Counted from the stretch's first letter, positions 1-8,241 are shown. The stretch: 13,379 nt of DNA from Chloroflexota bacterium (GCA_029265085.1 JAJUJY010000120.1:1-13379), one strand, 5' to 3'. A program made the numbers and translations. Notes: a model not told the origin generated them from the sequence alone.

Positions 1-1
1 G

Positions 2-250
2 GAATTGGAACGATTGGCCGTAGATCGTTCTATTGAAGAAAATCAACGCGTACGACTGGCTGAATTACGGGCTCAACGTGATAATCAGCGTGTCAGCGAG
101 TTGATGAGCCGGTTAGATATGGCGGCGAAAGGCAGTGAAAACCTGATGCCGTTATTCGTTGAATGTGTTGAAAACGATATCACTTTGGGTGAAATTTGCG
201 GTGTATTGCGCAAAACCTGGGGTGAATACCAACCGCCCGCCTGGGCATAA
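2..250 (+). CDS. Methylmalonyl-CoA mutase catalytic (large/alpha) subunit, C-terminal fragment
   Basis: The frame is open from the left edge and ends at TAA 248-250, so only about the last 82 residues are present and the start lies outside the window. The tail reads as the end of the acyl-CoA mutase TIM-barrel subunit: a run of helical basic residues (RVRLAELRAQRDNQRV) followed by the segment ENLMPLFVECVENDITLGEICGVLR, and then a WGEYQPPAW ending. In fused mutases a B12-binding domain follows this point. Here the protein stops, so the cobalamin-binding part should be a separate subunit encoded elsewhere. The enzyme interconverts methylmalonyl-CoA and succinyl-CoA with adenosylcobalamin in the cytoplasm. 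The epimerase gene begins 34 nt downstream, which supports the assignment and a shared transcript. A related mutase such as isobutyryl-CoA mutase cannot be excluded from the tail alone. Confidence 0.85.
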   Translation, partial: ELERLAVDRSIEENQRVRLAELRAQRDNQRVSELMSRLDMAAKGSENLMPLFVECVENDITLGEICGVLRKTWGEYQPPAWA

Positions 251-284
251 TGAACAATTCAACCTGTTATAAAAAAGGTAAACC

Positions 285-692
285 ATGGCTACGATTAAAA
301 AAATCAATCATGTCGCGATTGCTGTGAATGATGTAGATTCTTCTTTAACTTTTTGGCAGGATGCGCTGGGTTTGAAAGTGGATCATATCGAGGATGTTCC
401 CAGCCAGAAGGCAACGGTTGTCTTTATTCCGGTAGGCGAGAGTGAAGTGGAACTGGTACGACCAACCAGTGAAGACACGGGTGTGGCCAAATTCCTGGCT
501 GAAAAAGGTGGTGGAATGCACCATCTTTGCTTTGAAGTGGATGATATTGACGAGATGTTATCTGAGCTGAAAGCAAAGGGTGTGCGTTTGATCAATGAAA
601 CAGCCCTTGAATTGCCCGGTCGGAAAATGGCTTTCGTGCATCCAAAAAGCACCGGCGGTGTTTTGGTTGAACTGTACCAATTAATTCATTAG
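285..692 (+). CDS. mce: Methylmalonyl-CoA epimerase (VOC superfamily)
   Basis: This 135-residue protein has the usual length for methylmalonyl-CoA epimerase, which interconverts the (S) and (R) isomers of methylmalonyl-CoA so that the mutase can use the product. It has the paired VOC (glyoxalase-like) beta-alpha-beta modules: the first begins INHVAIAVNDVDSSL (from residue 7) and the second GMHHLCFEVDDIDEML (from residue 77). Probable metal ligands are His9, Glu56, one of His79/His80, and Glu129 in the final GVLVELYQ strand. These positions follow the family pattern and are not proven here. The ATG at 285 is preceded by an AAAGGT-like ribosome-binding site at about 275-280. The mutase subunit immediately upstream makes a propionate/branched-chain acyl-CoA pathway role likely. 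A hairpin terminator follows the stop codon. Confidence 0.93.
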   Translation: MATIKKINHVAIAVNDVDSSLTFWQDALGLKVDHIEDVPSQKATVVFIPVGESEVELVRPTSEDTGVAKFLAEKGGGMHHLCFEVDDIDEMLSELKAKGVRLINETALELPGRKMAFVHPKSTGGVLVELYQLIH

Positions 693-710
693 AAAAAACT
701 TGCTCTAAAA

Positions 711-750
711 TCAATCCCCTGGCGAAATACCCGGGGGAATTTTGTTTTAA
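711..750 (+). terminator. Rho-independent terminator after the epimerase gene
   Basis: The arms TCCCCTGG (715-722) and CCGGGGGA (731-738) form an 8-bp stem with one T-G pair and an 8-nt loop. The stem is followed by the T-rich run ATTTTGTTTT. It starts 22 nt after the epimerase stop and ends the mutase-epimerase transcript. Confidence 0.8.
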
Positions 751-758
751 GGTTCTGC

Positions 759-776
759 AAAGTTTGTACAAACTTT
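759..776. promoter_or_regulatory. Perfect 18-bp palindrome, candidate operator of the ferric reductase gene
   Basis: The sequence AAAGTTTGTACAAACTTT is an exact 18-bp inverted repeat with no spacer. It is not followed by a T-tract, so it is not a terminator. It lies upstream of a TATAAT at 806-811. If that is the -10 box, the palindrome is centred near -50, a position usual for an activator or an upstream repressor site. No regulator gene adjoins it, so the binding protein is unknown. Confidence 0.5.
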
Positions 777-805
777 CTTCCTGTTTTTAAAAAACATGCG
801 ATAAT

Positions 806-811
806 TATAAT
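806..811 (+). promoter_or_regulatory. Probable -10 box of the ferric reductase gene
   Basis: An exact TATAAT sits 22 nt upstream of the ATG at 834. An overlapping alternative, GATAAT, is at 800-805. No good -35 box is seen at the standard spacing (the region reads GTTTTT), which fits a promoter that needs an activator. The short leader contains the ribosome-binding site AGGA at 824-827. Confidence 0.45.
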
Positions 812-833
812 TAATCTGGGAATAGGATGATAC

Positions 834-2174
834 ATGATGAGAACACGACGGATTTTACAAGGCATATTGTGGATTTTTATCTACCTTGGCTTAACCCTTG
901 CCCCGGTTTTCTTTATGTTAATTGAGCCGCGGCCTGCGGGGAGAGAGTTTTGGCGGGAATTTTCTGTGGCTTTAGGCTTTGCCGGTCTGGCGATGATGGC
1001 ACTTCAATTTGTGTTAACAGCACGTTTTAAGTTCCTGAAAGCGCCTTACGGCAGTGATATTGTCTACTTTTTTCACCGCCAAATTTCATTGGTGACCTTC
1101 TTCTTGATTATGGCTCACCCGATAATGCTCTTTGTGACGTCTATTCATCCGGTGAGCCTGCTAAATATGTTTGATCCCGATACCCCCTGGAGAGCAAGGT
1201 TTGCCACAGTTTCTGTGCTGGCGCTCATAGGGATTGTTGTTACAGCAGTTTGGCGAAAACCTTTGAAAATTGATTACACGCGCTGGCGGATCTGGCATGG
1301 GATTTTGGCAACTGCGGCGGTTTCTTTGGCAATGGCGCATATTGTTGGGGTAGGTTACTATGTAAATACGCCCTGGAAACGAGCCTTATGGATTGGGTAC
1401 GCTATCTTTTGGATTGGTTTACTGCTCTATACGCGGGTGATTAAGCCAATCGTACTTTTAAAGAAGCCTTACCAGGTAGTTGGTGTAAAACAAGAGCGGG
1501 GAAATGCCTGGACCCTGGAATTGGCCGCTGTAGGGCACAAGGGATTCACATTCCAACCCGGACAATTTGCCTGGATTACTGCCTGGAACTCACCGTTCAA
1601 AGACACCGAGCACCCTTTTTCCATATCTTCTGGAGCGGTGGACGGGGAAAATTTGCAATTCACGATTAAAGAATTAGGTGATTTTACATCCACCGTCAAA
1701 CAGTTAAAATCAGGCCAAACGGTTTATGTAGATGGGCCTTACGGTGCTTTCAGCATGGACCGGCATTCCCATGCGCAACAGTTGGTGATGGTTGCTGGCG
1801 GAATTGGGATTACACCCATGATGAGCATGTTGCGAACGATGGCGGACCGTGGAGATCAACGAAGAGTAACATTGTTGTACGCGAATCGGGATTGGGAATC
1901 GTTTACTTTTCGTGAAGAATTGGAAGAATTAAAAACAAAAATCAATTTGAACCTGGTTTATGTGATTGAAAAACCTTCACCTGATTGGACAGGGGAATCT
2001 GGTTTTGTCAATCAAAGAATCCTGGATCAATATTTACCCAAAGAACGGAAAAAGAATTTATTTGAAATATTTATCTGCGGGCCAAAACCGATGATGGATG
2101 CAGTGGAGGCAGCCTTAGTTCGTCTGGGTATTGATTATGGTGATTTCCATTCCGAACGGTTCGATATGGTGTAA
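834..2174 (+). CDS. Ferric-reductase/NADPH-oxidase-like membrane flavocytochrome
   Basis: This 446-residue protein joins a multi-helix haem-binding membrane domain (about residues 8-205) to a cytoplasmic ferredoxin-reductase module. Two histidine pairs, His81/His95 and His155/His169, are each 14 residues apart in predicted helices. That is the pattern that binds two b-type haems across a bilayer in the FRE/NOX family. The flavin motif HPFSISS is at 260-266, the nucleotide-binding motif GGIGITPM at 322-329, and CGPKPM at 415-420 is the late NAD(P)-domain motif. The protein should pass electrons from NAD(P)H through FAD and haem to an acceptor outside the membrane. Whether that acceptor is ferric iron, oxygen or a partner protein cannot be read from the sequence. 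The ATG at 834 has AGGA 6 nt upstream; the in-frame ATG at 837 is an alternative start. Confidence 0.88.
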   Translation: MMRTRRILQGILWIFIYLGLTLAPVFFMLIEPRPAGREFWREFSVALGFAGLAMMALQFVLTARFKFLKAPYGSDIVYFFHRQISLVTFFLIMAHPIMLFVTSIHPVSLLNMFDPDTPWRARFATVSVLALIGIVVTAVWRKPLKIDYTRWRIWHGILATAAVSLAMAHIVGVGYYVNTPWKRALWIGYAIFWIGLLLYTRVIKPIVLLKKPYQVVGVKQERGNAWTLELAAVGHKGFTFQPGQFAWITAWNSPFKDTEHPFSISSGAVDGENLQFTIKELGDFTSTVKQLKSGQTVYVDGPYGAFSMDRHSHAQQLVMVAGGIGITPMMSMLRTMADRGDQRRVTLLYANRDWESFTFREELEELKTKINLNLVYVIEKPSPDWTGESGFVNQRILDQYLPKERKKNLFEIFICGPKPMMDAVEAALVRLGIDYGDFHSERFDMV

Positions 2175-2185
2175 CAGGTGAAACC

Positions 2186-2281
2186 ATGCGTCAAAGATTA
2201 ACTACATTATTAGCAATAAGCATTGGTCTGATCATCATCTTGATTGCAGTATTAATTGCACTGGCGCAAAGCGGCCAATAA
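2186..2281 (+). CDS. 31-residue single-pass membrane microprotein
   Basis: A short frame encodes MRQRLTTLLAISIG followed by a very hydrophobic stretch (LIIILIAVLIALA) and the tail QSGQ, then TAA. It has two arginines at the N-terminus, one transmembrane helix of about 20 residues, and a short polar C-terminus, suggesting an N-in orientation. It is preceded by a good ribosome-binding site, AGGTG at 2176-2180, 5 nt before the ATG. It starts 11 nt after the ferric reductase stop and is followed directly by a strong terminator, so it looks like the last gene of that operon. I recognise no family. It could be a small subunit or stabiliser of the flavocytochrome, which is an inference from position only. 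Its size is below usual gene-calling cutoffs. Confidence 0.65.
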   Translation: MRQRLTTLLAISIGLIIILIAVLIALAQSGQ

Positions 2282-2287
2282 AAAAAC

Positions 2288-2315
2288 GGCCGGTGGAAAT
2301 ATTTCCACCGGCCTT
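2288..2315. terminator. Bidirectional terminator between convergent transcripts
   Basis: Positions 2288-2313 are a perfect 26-bp inverted repeat with arms GGCCGGTGGAAAT and ATTTCCACCGGCC. On the minus strand the hairpin is followed by GTTTTTT (complement of 2281-2287), giving a strong terminator for the UMF1 transporter gene. On the plus strand the downstream run is poorer (TTCATCGTTT), but the stem is strong and also closes the reductase-microprotein unit. Confidence 0.85.
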
Positions 2316-2321
2316 CATCGT

Positions 2322-3650
2322 TTAAGCCAAACTGCTTTGTTCTACCATCAGGCGTTCTTCTTCTGCTGCAACTTTGATTCCCCGATCTACATTGACGCGG
2401 GTTAATAAAATAATACCCACACCGAAGAAGATGACCAACGAAACGATGCTGAGCCGGCTTTCACCCATAATTGTAGAGACAATGCCAAACAAAGCTGGAC
2501 CGGCAATGTTTGCAAATTTTTCAAAGACGCTGAAAAAGCCGTAAAATTCAGCGGATTTACTCTTTGGTATCAATCGTCCCATTAATGAACGGCTGAGCGC
2601 CTGACTTCCACCCTGGACAGTGGCTACTGCTGCGCCTAAAGCCCAGAATTGCCATTCATGTTGCAGGAAATACCCTGCAATGGCAATGATGGTGTATATT
2701 CCCAGGCTAAGATAAATCGATGGTTTGGTACCCAATTTCTTAGAGAGCCAACCAAACAGGATGGCAAATGGTGCGGCCAGGAATTGGACCATTAACAATG
2801 TGCCAATCAGGGTGGTCTGGCTGATACCAATTTCGTTGCCGTATGCAGTCGCCATCGTAATGATTGTGCCGATCCCATTGGCGTATACCCAAAAAGAAAG
2901 CAGGAAAAACGAGAGATCGCGGTAATTACGAATTTCTTTGAAAGTCTGTCCCAGCCGTTTAAAACTAGCCTGTATCGGATTGAACTTTTCTTCACCGGGT
3001 AAAATTCGCCGGGAGGGTTCAGAAACATTACGCAATAAGGGTAAGGTAAAGATAAACCACCACGCAGCTACAGTGACAAAGGAAAGGCGAGTCATTTGTT
3101 CCGTAATCATCCCTTCCTGCTCGGCGGGGAACAACGAGGGAACGAACATGATCATCGCGAGATTGATTGCTAATAATATCCCCCCGCCAATATAGCCCAT
3201 AGCATATCCGCGTGAGGAAACCTGGTCAATTTCATCCTGCCGGGCTACATGGGGCAGGAGGGCATCGTAATACACAAGGCTGCCTGCAAAGCCTATGTTT
3301 CCAAAAATAAAAAATAAAGAGCCCAATAACCAATCGCCGGTGCGAACCAGGTACAGCAATGCTGTACCGGTGACCCCAAGCAGCATGAATATGGTTAAAA
3401 ACCGCTTCTTTGAACCGCGAAAATCAGCCATTGCTCCCAGAACGGGCGAAATGATCGCTGCAATCAAGGCTGAGATTGAGGTAGTAAATCCCCAATAGGC
3501 GGTGGCTATGTTGGGGGGTAAACCAGCAGCAGCTACCGAGGTGTAATACACCGGTAAGACGGCGGCCATGATTGTGGTGGCAAAGGCTGAATTTGCCCAA
3601 TCGTACATGGTCCAGGCACGAATTGCCTTTTTATGCTTATTTTCTTCCAT
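2322..3650 (-). CDS. UMF1-family major facilitator transporter
   Basis: This 442-residue integral membrane protein has about twelve hydrophobic helices and no signal peptide. Family-typical motifs of the UMF1/Atg22-like branch of the major facilitator superfamily are clear. They are AWTMYDWANSAFATTI near the N-terminus (12-27), YYDALLPHV then SSRGYAMGYIGGG in the first half (127-157), and IPKSKSAEFYGFFSVFEK in the second half (361-378). The substrate of bacterial UMF1 proteins is largely undefined, although yeast Atg22 exports amino acids from the vacuole, so a specific substrate should not be assigned. The ATG at 3650-3648 has AAAGGAA about 6 nt upstream. The gene appears monocistronic: it converges with the reductase operon and diverges from uvrA. 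Confidence 0.9.
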   Translation of the reverse strand: MEENKHKKAIRAWTMYDWANSAFATTIMAAVLPVYYTSVAAAGLPPNIATAYWGFTTSISALIAAIISPVLGAMADFRGSKKRFLTIFMLLGVTGTALLYLVRTGDWLLGSLFFIFGNIGFAGSLVYYDALLPHVARQDEIDQVSSRGYAMGYIGGGILLAINLAMIMFVPSLFPAEQEGMITEQMTRLSFVTVAAWWFIFTLPLLRNVSEPSRRILPGEEKFNPIQASFKRLGQTFKEIRNYRDLSFFLLSFWVYANGIGTIITMATAYGNEIGISQTTLIGTLLMVQFLAAPFAILFGWLSKKLGTKPSIYLSLGIYTIIAIAGYFLQHEWQFWALGAAVATVQGGSQALSRSLMGRLIPKSKSAEFYGFFSVFEKFANIAGPALFGIVSTIMGESRLSIVSLVIFFGVGIILLTRVNVDRGIKVAAEEERLMVEQSSLA

Positions 3651-3694
3651 AATAAATTCCTTTGGGTAATAAGAATAAATCCAACTGTATGCAA

Positions 3695-3700
3695 ATTATA
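3695..3700 (-). promoter_or_regulatory. Probable -10 box of the UMF1 transporter gene
   Basis: On the minus strand an exact TATAAT (complement of ATTATA, 3695-3700) lies 45 nt upstream of the ATG. At 17-bp spacing the -35 region is TTATTC, a weak match. The rest of the 231-bp gap to uvrA holds the divergent uvrA promoter and an inverted repeat. Confidence 0.4.
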
Positions 3701-3795
3701 CATACTGGCAATAAAAAGAATAATCAAATCAGGTAAACAATTCTTAACTTATACAGACTCATGCGATTCTTAACCAGATCGAGTAGAATTATCGA

Positions 3796-3825
3796 TTGCG
3801 CAGTTGATGAAATCCCGATGCGCAA
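3796..3825. repeat. Inverted repeat TTGCGCA-N16-TGCGCAA upstream of uvrA
   Basis: Two exact 7-bp arms (3796-3802 and 3819-3825) flank 16 nt and lie immediately upstream of the uvrA -10 box, covering the expected -35 region. There is no T-tract, so it is not a terminator. It may be an operator. It does not match the LexA boxes known from E. coli or Bacillus. Confidence 0.35.
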
Positions 3826-3837
3826 GACGGATCGTGT

Positions 3838-3843
3838 TATAAT
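3838..3843 (+). promoter_or_regulatory. Probable -10 box of uvrA
   Basis: An exact TATAAT lies 38 nt upstream of the uvrA ATG at 3882. No convincing -35 hexamer is seen at 16-18 bp; that region is occupied by the right arm of the TTGCGCA inverted repeat. Confidence 0.45.
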
Positions 3844-3881
3844 AGAAAATATATTCGATTTTGTCATTAAGGAATTGTTCT

Positions 3882-6794
3882 ATGACACAAAATGTAATCC
3901 GGGTTGTAGGCGCCCGTGAACATAATCTAAAAAACGTTACTGTTGAAATCCCGCGGGATAAATTGGTCGTTATTACCGGGTTGTCCGGGTCGGGGAAGAG
4001 TTCATTAGCCTTTGACACGATTTTTGCTGAAGGGCAGCGGCGTTATGTCGAATCGCTGTCAGCTTATGCCCGTCAATTTTTAGGGCAAATGGATAAACCT
4101 GATGTGGATTATATTGATGGCTTATCGCCAGCTGTGTCCATTGACCAAAAGGCAACTTCGCGCAATCCTCGTTCAACAGTCGGGACAGTGACCGAAGTAT
4201 ATGATTATTTACGTCTCTTGTATGCCCGCATTGGAATTCCGCACTGCCCGGTTTGCGGTCGAGAGGTTGTTCGCCAATCAGCGCAAGAAATTGTGGAAGC
4301 AATCGAAAACTTACCTGATAATACCCGCTTGTTAATTCTTGCTCCGATCATTCGCGGACGGAAAGGAACTTATCAGGCAGTTTTTGATGAGATTCGCAAG
4401 GCGGGGTTTGTCCGCGTACGGGTGGACGGCGTGGTGTATAACCTGGATGACGAAATTGTTTTGGATCGCTATAAAATTCATAACATTGAAGCTGTTGTGG
4501 ATCGTTTGGTGATCCGGCACGGTCAAACTGAGGAAGAACAAAATGCAGCGCGCTCACGTTTGACAGATTCGATTGAAACATCGTTGAAGGTCGGAGAAGG
4601 GTATCTCATCATTCAAAACCTTTCCAGTGAACCTGCAGTTGATTTATTCTACTCTGAACATCTAGCCTGCCCGGAGCATGGAGTCAGTCTGCCGGAAATT
4701 GAACCGCGTACGTTCTCATTTAATACGCCGCATGGGGCTTGCCCGGATTGCCAGGGATTGGGGAGTAAATTAGAGATTGATCCTGATCTTCTGATCCCGG
4801 ACAAAGATCGTTCTCTACGTGAAGGAGCGATTGCTTCCACCGAGTGGAGCGGGCCGCGTGAAAATGGCGGATATTACTGGCAGATGATTGAAGCGGTTGC
4901 AGAATATTTTCATATCAACCTGGATTTGCCGGTCAGCGGTGTTCCTCAAGATAAATTAGATAAGATTTTATACGGCACTGGCAAAGAAGAAATTAAAGTC
5001 CACATGGTTGGCCGAAATGACCGGCAATCTACCTTCCAAACGACTTTTGAAGGTGTGATTCCTAATCTGGAGCGACGTTTCCGCGAAACATCTTCTGAAT
5101 ATATACGCAGTAAGATCACGGAATTGATGAGTGACCGGCCATGCCCAACCTGTAAAGGGACTCGTTTACGGCCGGAAGCACTGGCTGTGACAGTGGATGA
5201 CCATAATATTGTGGAGATCACGGATTGGCCGGTTGTGCGAACTCTTGCCTGGATTCAGCAATTTGGAAGAGAAGAATCTCCATTGACCGAACGGCAGAAA
5301 ACCATTGCCAGCCGGGTGATTAAAGAAATTCAGGCCCGCCTGGGGTTCCTGGTCGATGTTGGCTTAGATTACTTAACCCTGCGCCGTTCAGCGGCAACAT
5401 TATCTGGTGGTGAAGCCCAGCGTATCCGCCTGGCCACACAAATTGGTTCACGTTTGATGGGTGTGCTGTATGTGTTGGACGAGCCATCGATTGGTTTACA
5501 TCCGCGCGATAATGCACGCTTGTTGGCTACATTAAAAAGTTTGCGCGACATCGGGAACACAGTTTTGGTGGTTGAACATGATGATGAGACGATCCGATCT
5601 GCTGATTGGATCATTGACCTGGGTCCCGGTGCGGGTGAACATGGCGGCAGGGTAATCGCCGAAGGAACACCAGAACAGATTCTGGATGATCCCAACTCGA
5701 TTACCGGTTCATATTTGTCTGGTCGAAAACAAGTGCCTATGCCCGAGCGCCGGCGTAATGGAAACGGAAAGGGCTTAACCGTGGTTGGAGCCAGGGCTAA
5801 TAACCTGAAAAATATCAACGTTAAGATCCCTTTAGGCAAACTCGTCTGTATTACAGGTGTTTCAGGATCTGGAAAATCGACGCTGATGGTAGATATTTTG
5901 TACAGTGCTTTAGCGCGCGATTTGAACGGGGCACATACACAGCCTGGAGAATATGACCGTATTGAAGGTTTGGAGTTTGTTGATAAGATTATCAACATTG
6001 ACCAATCTCCAATCGGCCGTACGCCGCGATCGAACCCTGGCACGTACACTGGTATGTTTGATGAAATACGCAAGCTGTTTGCAGAGCTGCCGGAGAGCAA
6101 AATGCGCGGTTACAAGGCTGGCCGATTTTCCTTTAATGTCCACGGCGGGCGATGTGAAGCTTGCCAGGGGCAAGGGCAGCTGCGGATTGAGATGCAATTC
6201 CTGCCAGATGTTTATGTGCCTTGTGATGTCTGCCACGGTGCCAGGTTTAATCGTGAAACCTTGCAGGTAAAATTTAAGGGTGCATCCATAGCAGATGTGT
6301 TGGATACAACCGTGAATGCCGGGTTAGAAATATTTTCGGCATTTCCATCGATCATGAATAAATTACGCACGCTGGATGATGTAGGTTTGGGTTATATCCG
6401 TATTGGACAATCTGCAACGACCCTCTCTGGCGGAGAAGCCCAACGGGTAAAACTTGCTCGGGAACTTTCCCGCCGTGCAACTGGCCGAACATTATATGTG
6501 TTGGATGAACCTTCGGTGGGTTTGCATGCGGCTGATGTGCATCGTTTGGTAGAAGTGCTTCAGCGGCTGGTGGACGCCGGTAATTCTGTGCTCATCATTG
6601 AACACAACCTGGATATCATCAAGGTTGCAGACTATATTATTGATCTTGGTCCGGATGGAGGTGACCGGGGTGGTATGGTGGTTGCGGCGGGAACTCCGGA
6701 AGAACTTTGCGGGATAGAAGGGTCTTATACAGGCCAATTCCTCAAAGAATACATGGATGTTCATCACTTAAAATCATGTGCTGATCCTGCATAA
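3882..6794 (+). CDS. uvrA: Excinuclease ABC subunit A
   Basis: UvrA recognises bulky DNA lesions as a dimer and loads UvrB in nucleotide excision repair. The 970-residue product has the standard length and both ABC ATPase modules. Module one has Walker [10 protein letters not shown] (33-41), signature LSGGEAQRI at about 507, and Walker B LDEPS around Asp533. Module two has Walker [10 protein letters not shown] from 659, signature LSGGEAQRV at about 848, and a second LDEPS motif. The C-terminal zinc site is intact (Cys758, Cys761, Cys781, Cys784). The first zinc site reads CPEH (263-266) and CPDC (287-290), so its second ligand is His instead of the Cys found in E. coli. I chose the ATG at 3882, with AAGGA at 3869-3873, over an upstream in-frame TTG at 3861 that precedes the ribosome-binding site. 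A bidirectional terminator follows. Confidence 0.98.
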   Translation: MTQNVIRVVGAREHNLKNVTVEIPRDKLVVITGLSGSGKSSLAFDTIFAEGQRRYVESLSAYARQFLGQMDKPDVDYIDGLSPAVSIDQKATSRNPRSTVGTVTEVYDYLRLLYARIGIPHCPVCGREVVRQSAQEIVEAIENLPDNTRLLILAPIIRGRKGTYQAVFDEIRKAGFVRVRVDGVVYNLDDEIVLDRYKIHNIEAVVDRLVIRHGQTEEEQNAARSRLTDSIETSLKVGEGYLIIQNLSSEPAVDLFYSEHLACPEHGVSLPEIEPRTFSFNTPHGACPDCQGLGSKLEIDPDLLIPDKDRSLREGAIASTEWSGPRENGGYYWQMIEAVAEYFHINLDLPVSGVPQDKLDKILYGTGKEEIKVHMVGRNDRQSTFQTTFEGVIPNLERRFRETSSEYIRSKITELMSDRPCPTCKGTRLRPEALAVTVDDHNIVEITDWPVVRTLAWIQQFGREESPLTERQKTIASRVIKEIQARLGFLVDVGLDYLTLRRSAATLSGGEAQRIRLATQIGSRLMGVLYVLDEPSIGLHPRDNARLLATLKSLRDIGNTVLVVEHDDETIRSADWIIDLGPGAGEHGGRVIAEGTPEQILDDPNSITGSYLSGRKQVPMPERRRNGNGKGLTVVGARANNLKNINVKIPLGKLVCITGVSGSGKSTLMVDILYSALARDLNGAHTQPGEYDRIEGLEFVDKIINIDQSPIGRTPRSNPGTYTGMFDEIRKLFAELPESKMRGYKAGRFSFNVHGGRCEACQGQGQLRIEMQFLPDVYVPCDVCHGARFNRETLQVKFKGASIADVLDTTVNAGLEIFSAFPSIMNKLRTLDDVGLGYIRIGQSATTLSGGEAQRVKLARELSRRATGRTLYVLDEPSVGLHAADVHRLVEVLQRLVDAGNSVLIIEHNLDIIKVADYIIDLGPDGGDRGGMVVAAGTPEELCGIEGSYTGQFLKEYMDVHHLKSCADPA

Positions 6795-6806
6795 TTAGTT
6801 AAAATT

Positions 6807-6843
6807 AAAATTGGGCCTGGAAAACCAGGCCCAATTTCTTTTT
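6807..6843. terminator. Bidirectional terminator between uvrA and ugd
   Basis: The arms TTGGGCCTGG (6811-6820) and CCAGGCCCAA (6825-6834) pair perfectly around an AAAA loop, and flanking AAA/TTT extends the stem to 13 bp. The plus strand continues with TTTCTTTTT, and the minus strand with TTTTAATTTT, so it can stop both convergent genes. Confidence 0.92.
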
Positions 6844-6855
6844 AAACATTATTTT

Positions 6856-8169
6856 TTAGATGCAGTTGGTTGCCCGACCAATGCCGTAATAAGTAAACCC
6901 TAAATCGCACATCCGCTCTGGGTCCCAGAGATTCCGGCCATCCATAATGACGTTATTCCGCATCAATTGGGCGATCCGGTCAAAATCTAATGCTTTAAAT
7001 TCATTCCATTCCGTTGCGAGGACTAAAGCATCTGCGCCATCAGCAACCTCATAGGCATTGTTGCAAAGGGTCACATGGGAAGGAAGTACTGCGCGGGCGT
7101 TATCCATTGCCTGGGGATCATATACTTTAATTAAGGCACCTTCATTCCGCAAAAGATGGATTACTTCAAAGGCAGGAGCTTCTCGGATGTCATCTGTGTT
7201 TGGTTTGAAAGAAAGACCAAGGATTCCGATTACTTTCTCGTCTAAACCTCCCAAAGCCTTCCGCAAGCGGAGGACGACCCGGCGGCGCTGATTGCGATTA
7301 ATTTCCATGACAGCCTGTAAAAGCTGCGGGTTCGAGCCGTGCAAAACCGCCATGTGGGCCAGGGCTTTAACATCTTTAGGAAAGCAGCTTCCGCCCCAAC
7401 CAAGGCCAGCGTCTAAGAAAGCGGGCCCGATGCGTTTGTCGTAGCCCATACCAATTGCAACCTGGCGCACATCTGCGCCTAATTCTTCACAAATGGTGGC
7501 CATTTCATTAATGAAAGATATGCGTGTTGCTAAAAATGCATTGGAGGCATACTTAATCATTTCTGCGGTGCGCAAATCTGTAATCATAATTGGACAGCGC
7601 AAGGTCAGATAAAGCTGGGCAACTTCGGAGGCAGCAGTGCGATCTACCGACCCCAGAATCACGCGGTCGGGGTACATAAAATCGTTAATGGCAGACCCTT
7701 CTCGCAAGAATTCTGGATTTGAAATAACTGCGAATTCCAATGGCTTTCCGCTGCGGCGTTTGCGGATCACATCCGCTACCCAGTCACCTGTTCCAACGGG
7801 TACCGTTGATTTATTTACAACAATAATCGATGTATCAACCAGATCGGCAATGGCTTCAGCTGCGGAGCGAACATATTGCAAATCTGCTTCACCATCTACG
7901 CCAGACGGGGTGCCGACTGCGATAAATGCAAACTCTACATCCTTTAATGCTTGTTCATAATTTGTTGTGAAAATCAAACGGCCAGCACGAACATTTTGTA
8001 TAACGAGCTGTTCCAGGCCTGGTTCGTAGATGGGCATGACACCCTGCTTGAGTTTATCGATGCGGGTTTCATCAATATCCAAACAGCGGACTTCATTACC
8101 AAGATCCGCAAAACAAGTTCCGGTAACAAGTCCAACATAGCCTGTACCGATGACGCAGATTTTACTCAT
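6856..8169 (-). CDS. ugd: UDP-glucose 6-dehydrogenase
   Basis: The enzyme oxidises UDP-glucose twice with NAD+ to UDP-glucuronate, a precursor for cell-surface polysaccharides. The 437-residue length is typical of the bacterial UDP-glucose/GDP-mannose dehydrogenase family. The Rossmann motif GTGYVG is at residues 8-13, [10 protein letters not shown] at 151-160, [12 protein letters not shown] with Lys206 at 201-212, and the catalytic segment [10 protein letters not shown] carries the nucleophile Cys262. The C-terminal domain has the expected [15 protein letters not shown] segment. The ATG at 8169-8167 is preceded by a full AGGAGG site 10 nt away, inside a small hairpin described separately. 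Other nucleotide-sugar dehydrogenases of the family (for example UDP-ManNAc dehydrogenase) are less likely given the motifs. No polysaccharide cluster adjoins it here. Confidence 0.95.
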   Translation of the reverse strand: MSKICVIGTGYVGLVTGTCFADLGNEVRCLDIDETRIDKLKQGVMPIYEPGLEQLVIQNVRAGRLIFTTNYEQALKDVEFAFIAVGTPSGVDGEADLQYVRSAAEAIADLVDTSIIVVNKSTVPVGTGDWVADVIRKRRSGKPLEFAVISNPEFLREGSAINDFMYPDRVILGSVDRTAASEVAQLYLTLRCPIMITDLRTAEMIKYASNAFLATRISFINEMATICEELGADVRQVAIGMGYDKRIGPAFLDAGLGWGGSCFPKDVKALAHMAVLHGSNPQLLQAVMEINRNQRRRVVLRLRKALGGLDEKVIGILGLSFKPNTDDIREAPAFEVIHLLRNEGALIKVYDPQAMDNARAVLPSHVTLCNNAYEVADGADALVLATEWNEFKALDFDRIAQLMRNNVIMDGRNLWDPERMCDLGFTYYGIGRATNCI

Positions 8170-8177
8170 AGAATATG

Positions 8178-8199
8178 TTCCTCCTGTGGAGGAATTATA
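8178..8199 (-). promoter_or_regulatory. ugd -10 box overlapping a hairpin that contains the ribosome-binding site
   Basis: On the minus strand TATAAT (8199-8194) runs straight into TTCCTCC-ACA-GGAGGAA (8194-8178), a perfect 7-bp inverted repeat with a 3-nt loop. Its right arm is the ugd Shine-Dalgarno sequence. From the local -10 box, transcription should start near 8187, inside the loop, so the pairing arm would be absent from that mRNA. A transcript from further upstream would carry the whole hairpin. The -35 region is poor (TTTCTT). Confidence 0.5.
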
Positions 8200-8241
8200 G
8201 CAAAAGCAGACCTAAAAAGAAAATATGTTTTTGGCTTCTGA

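Noticed and set aside
2288..2313. 26-bp perfect palindrome as a possible operator or recombination site
   Set aside because: It lies between convergent stop codons with a T-tract on the minus strand, so a bidirectional terminator explains it fully.
3861..3881. Earlier TTG start for uvrA
   Set aside because: It precedes the AAGGA ribosome-binding site that is correctly spaced for ATG 3882, and UvrA proteins normally begin close to the [11 protein letters not shown] segment.
5369..6100. Long antisense open frame of 243 codons within uvrA
   Set aside because: It is a shadow of the uvrA reading frame. The sense strand encodes intact Walker and signature motifs, and the antisense product has low-complexity composition with no recognisable domain.
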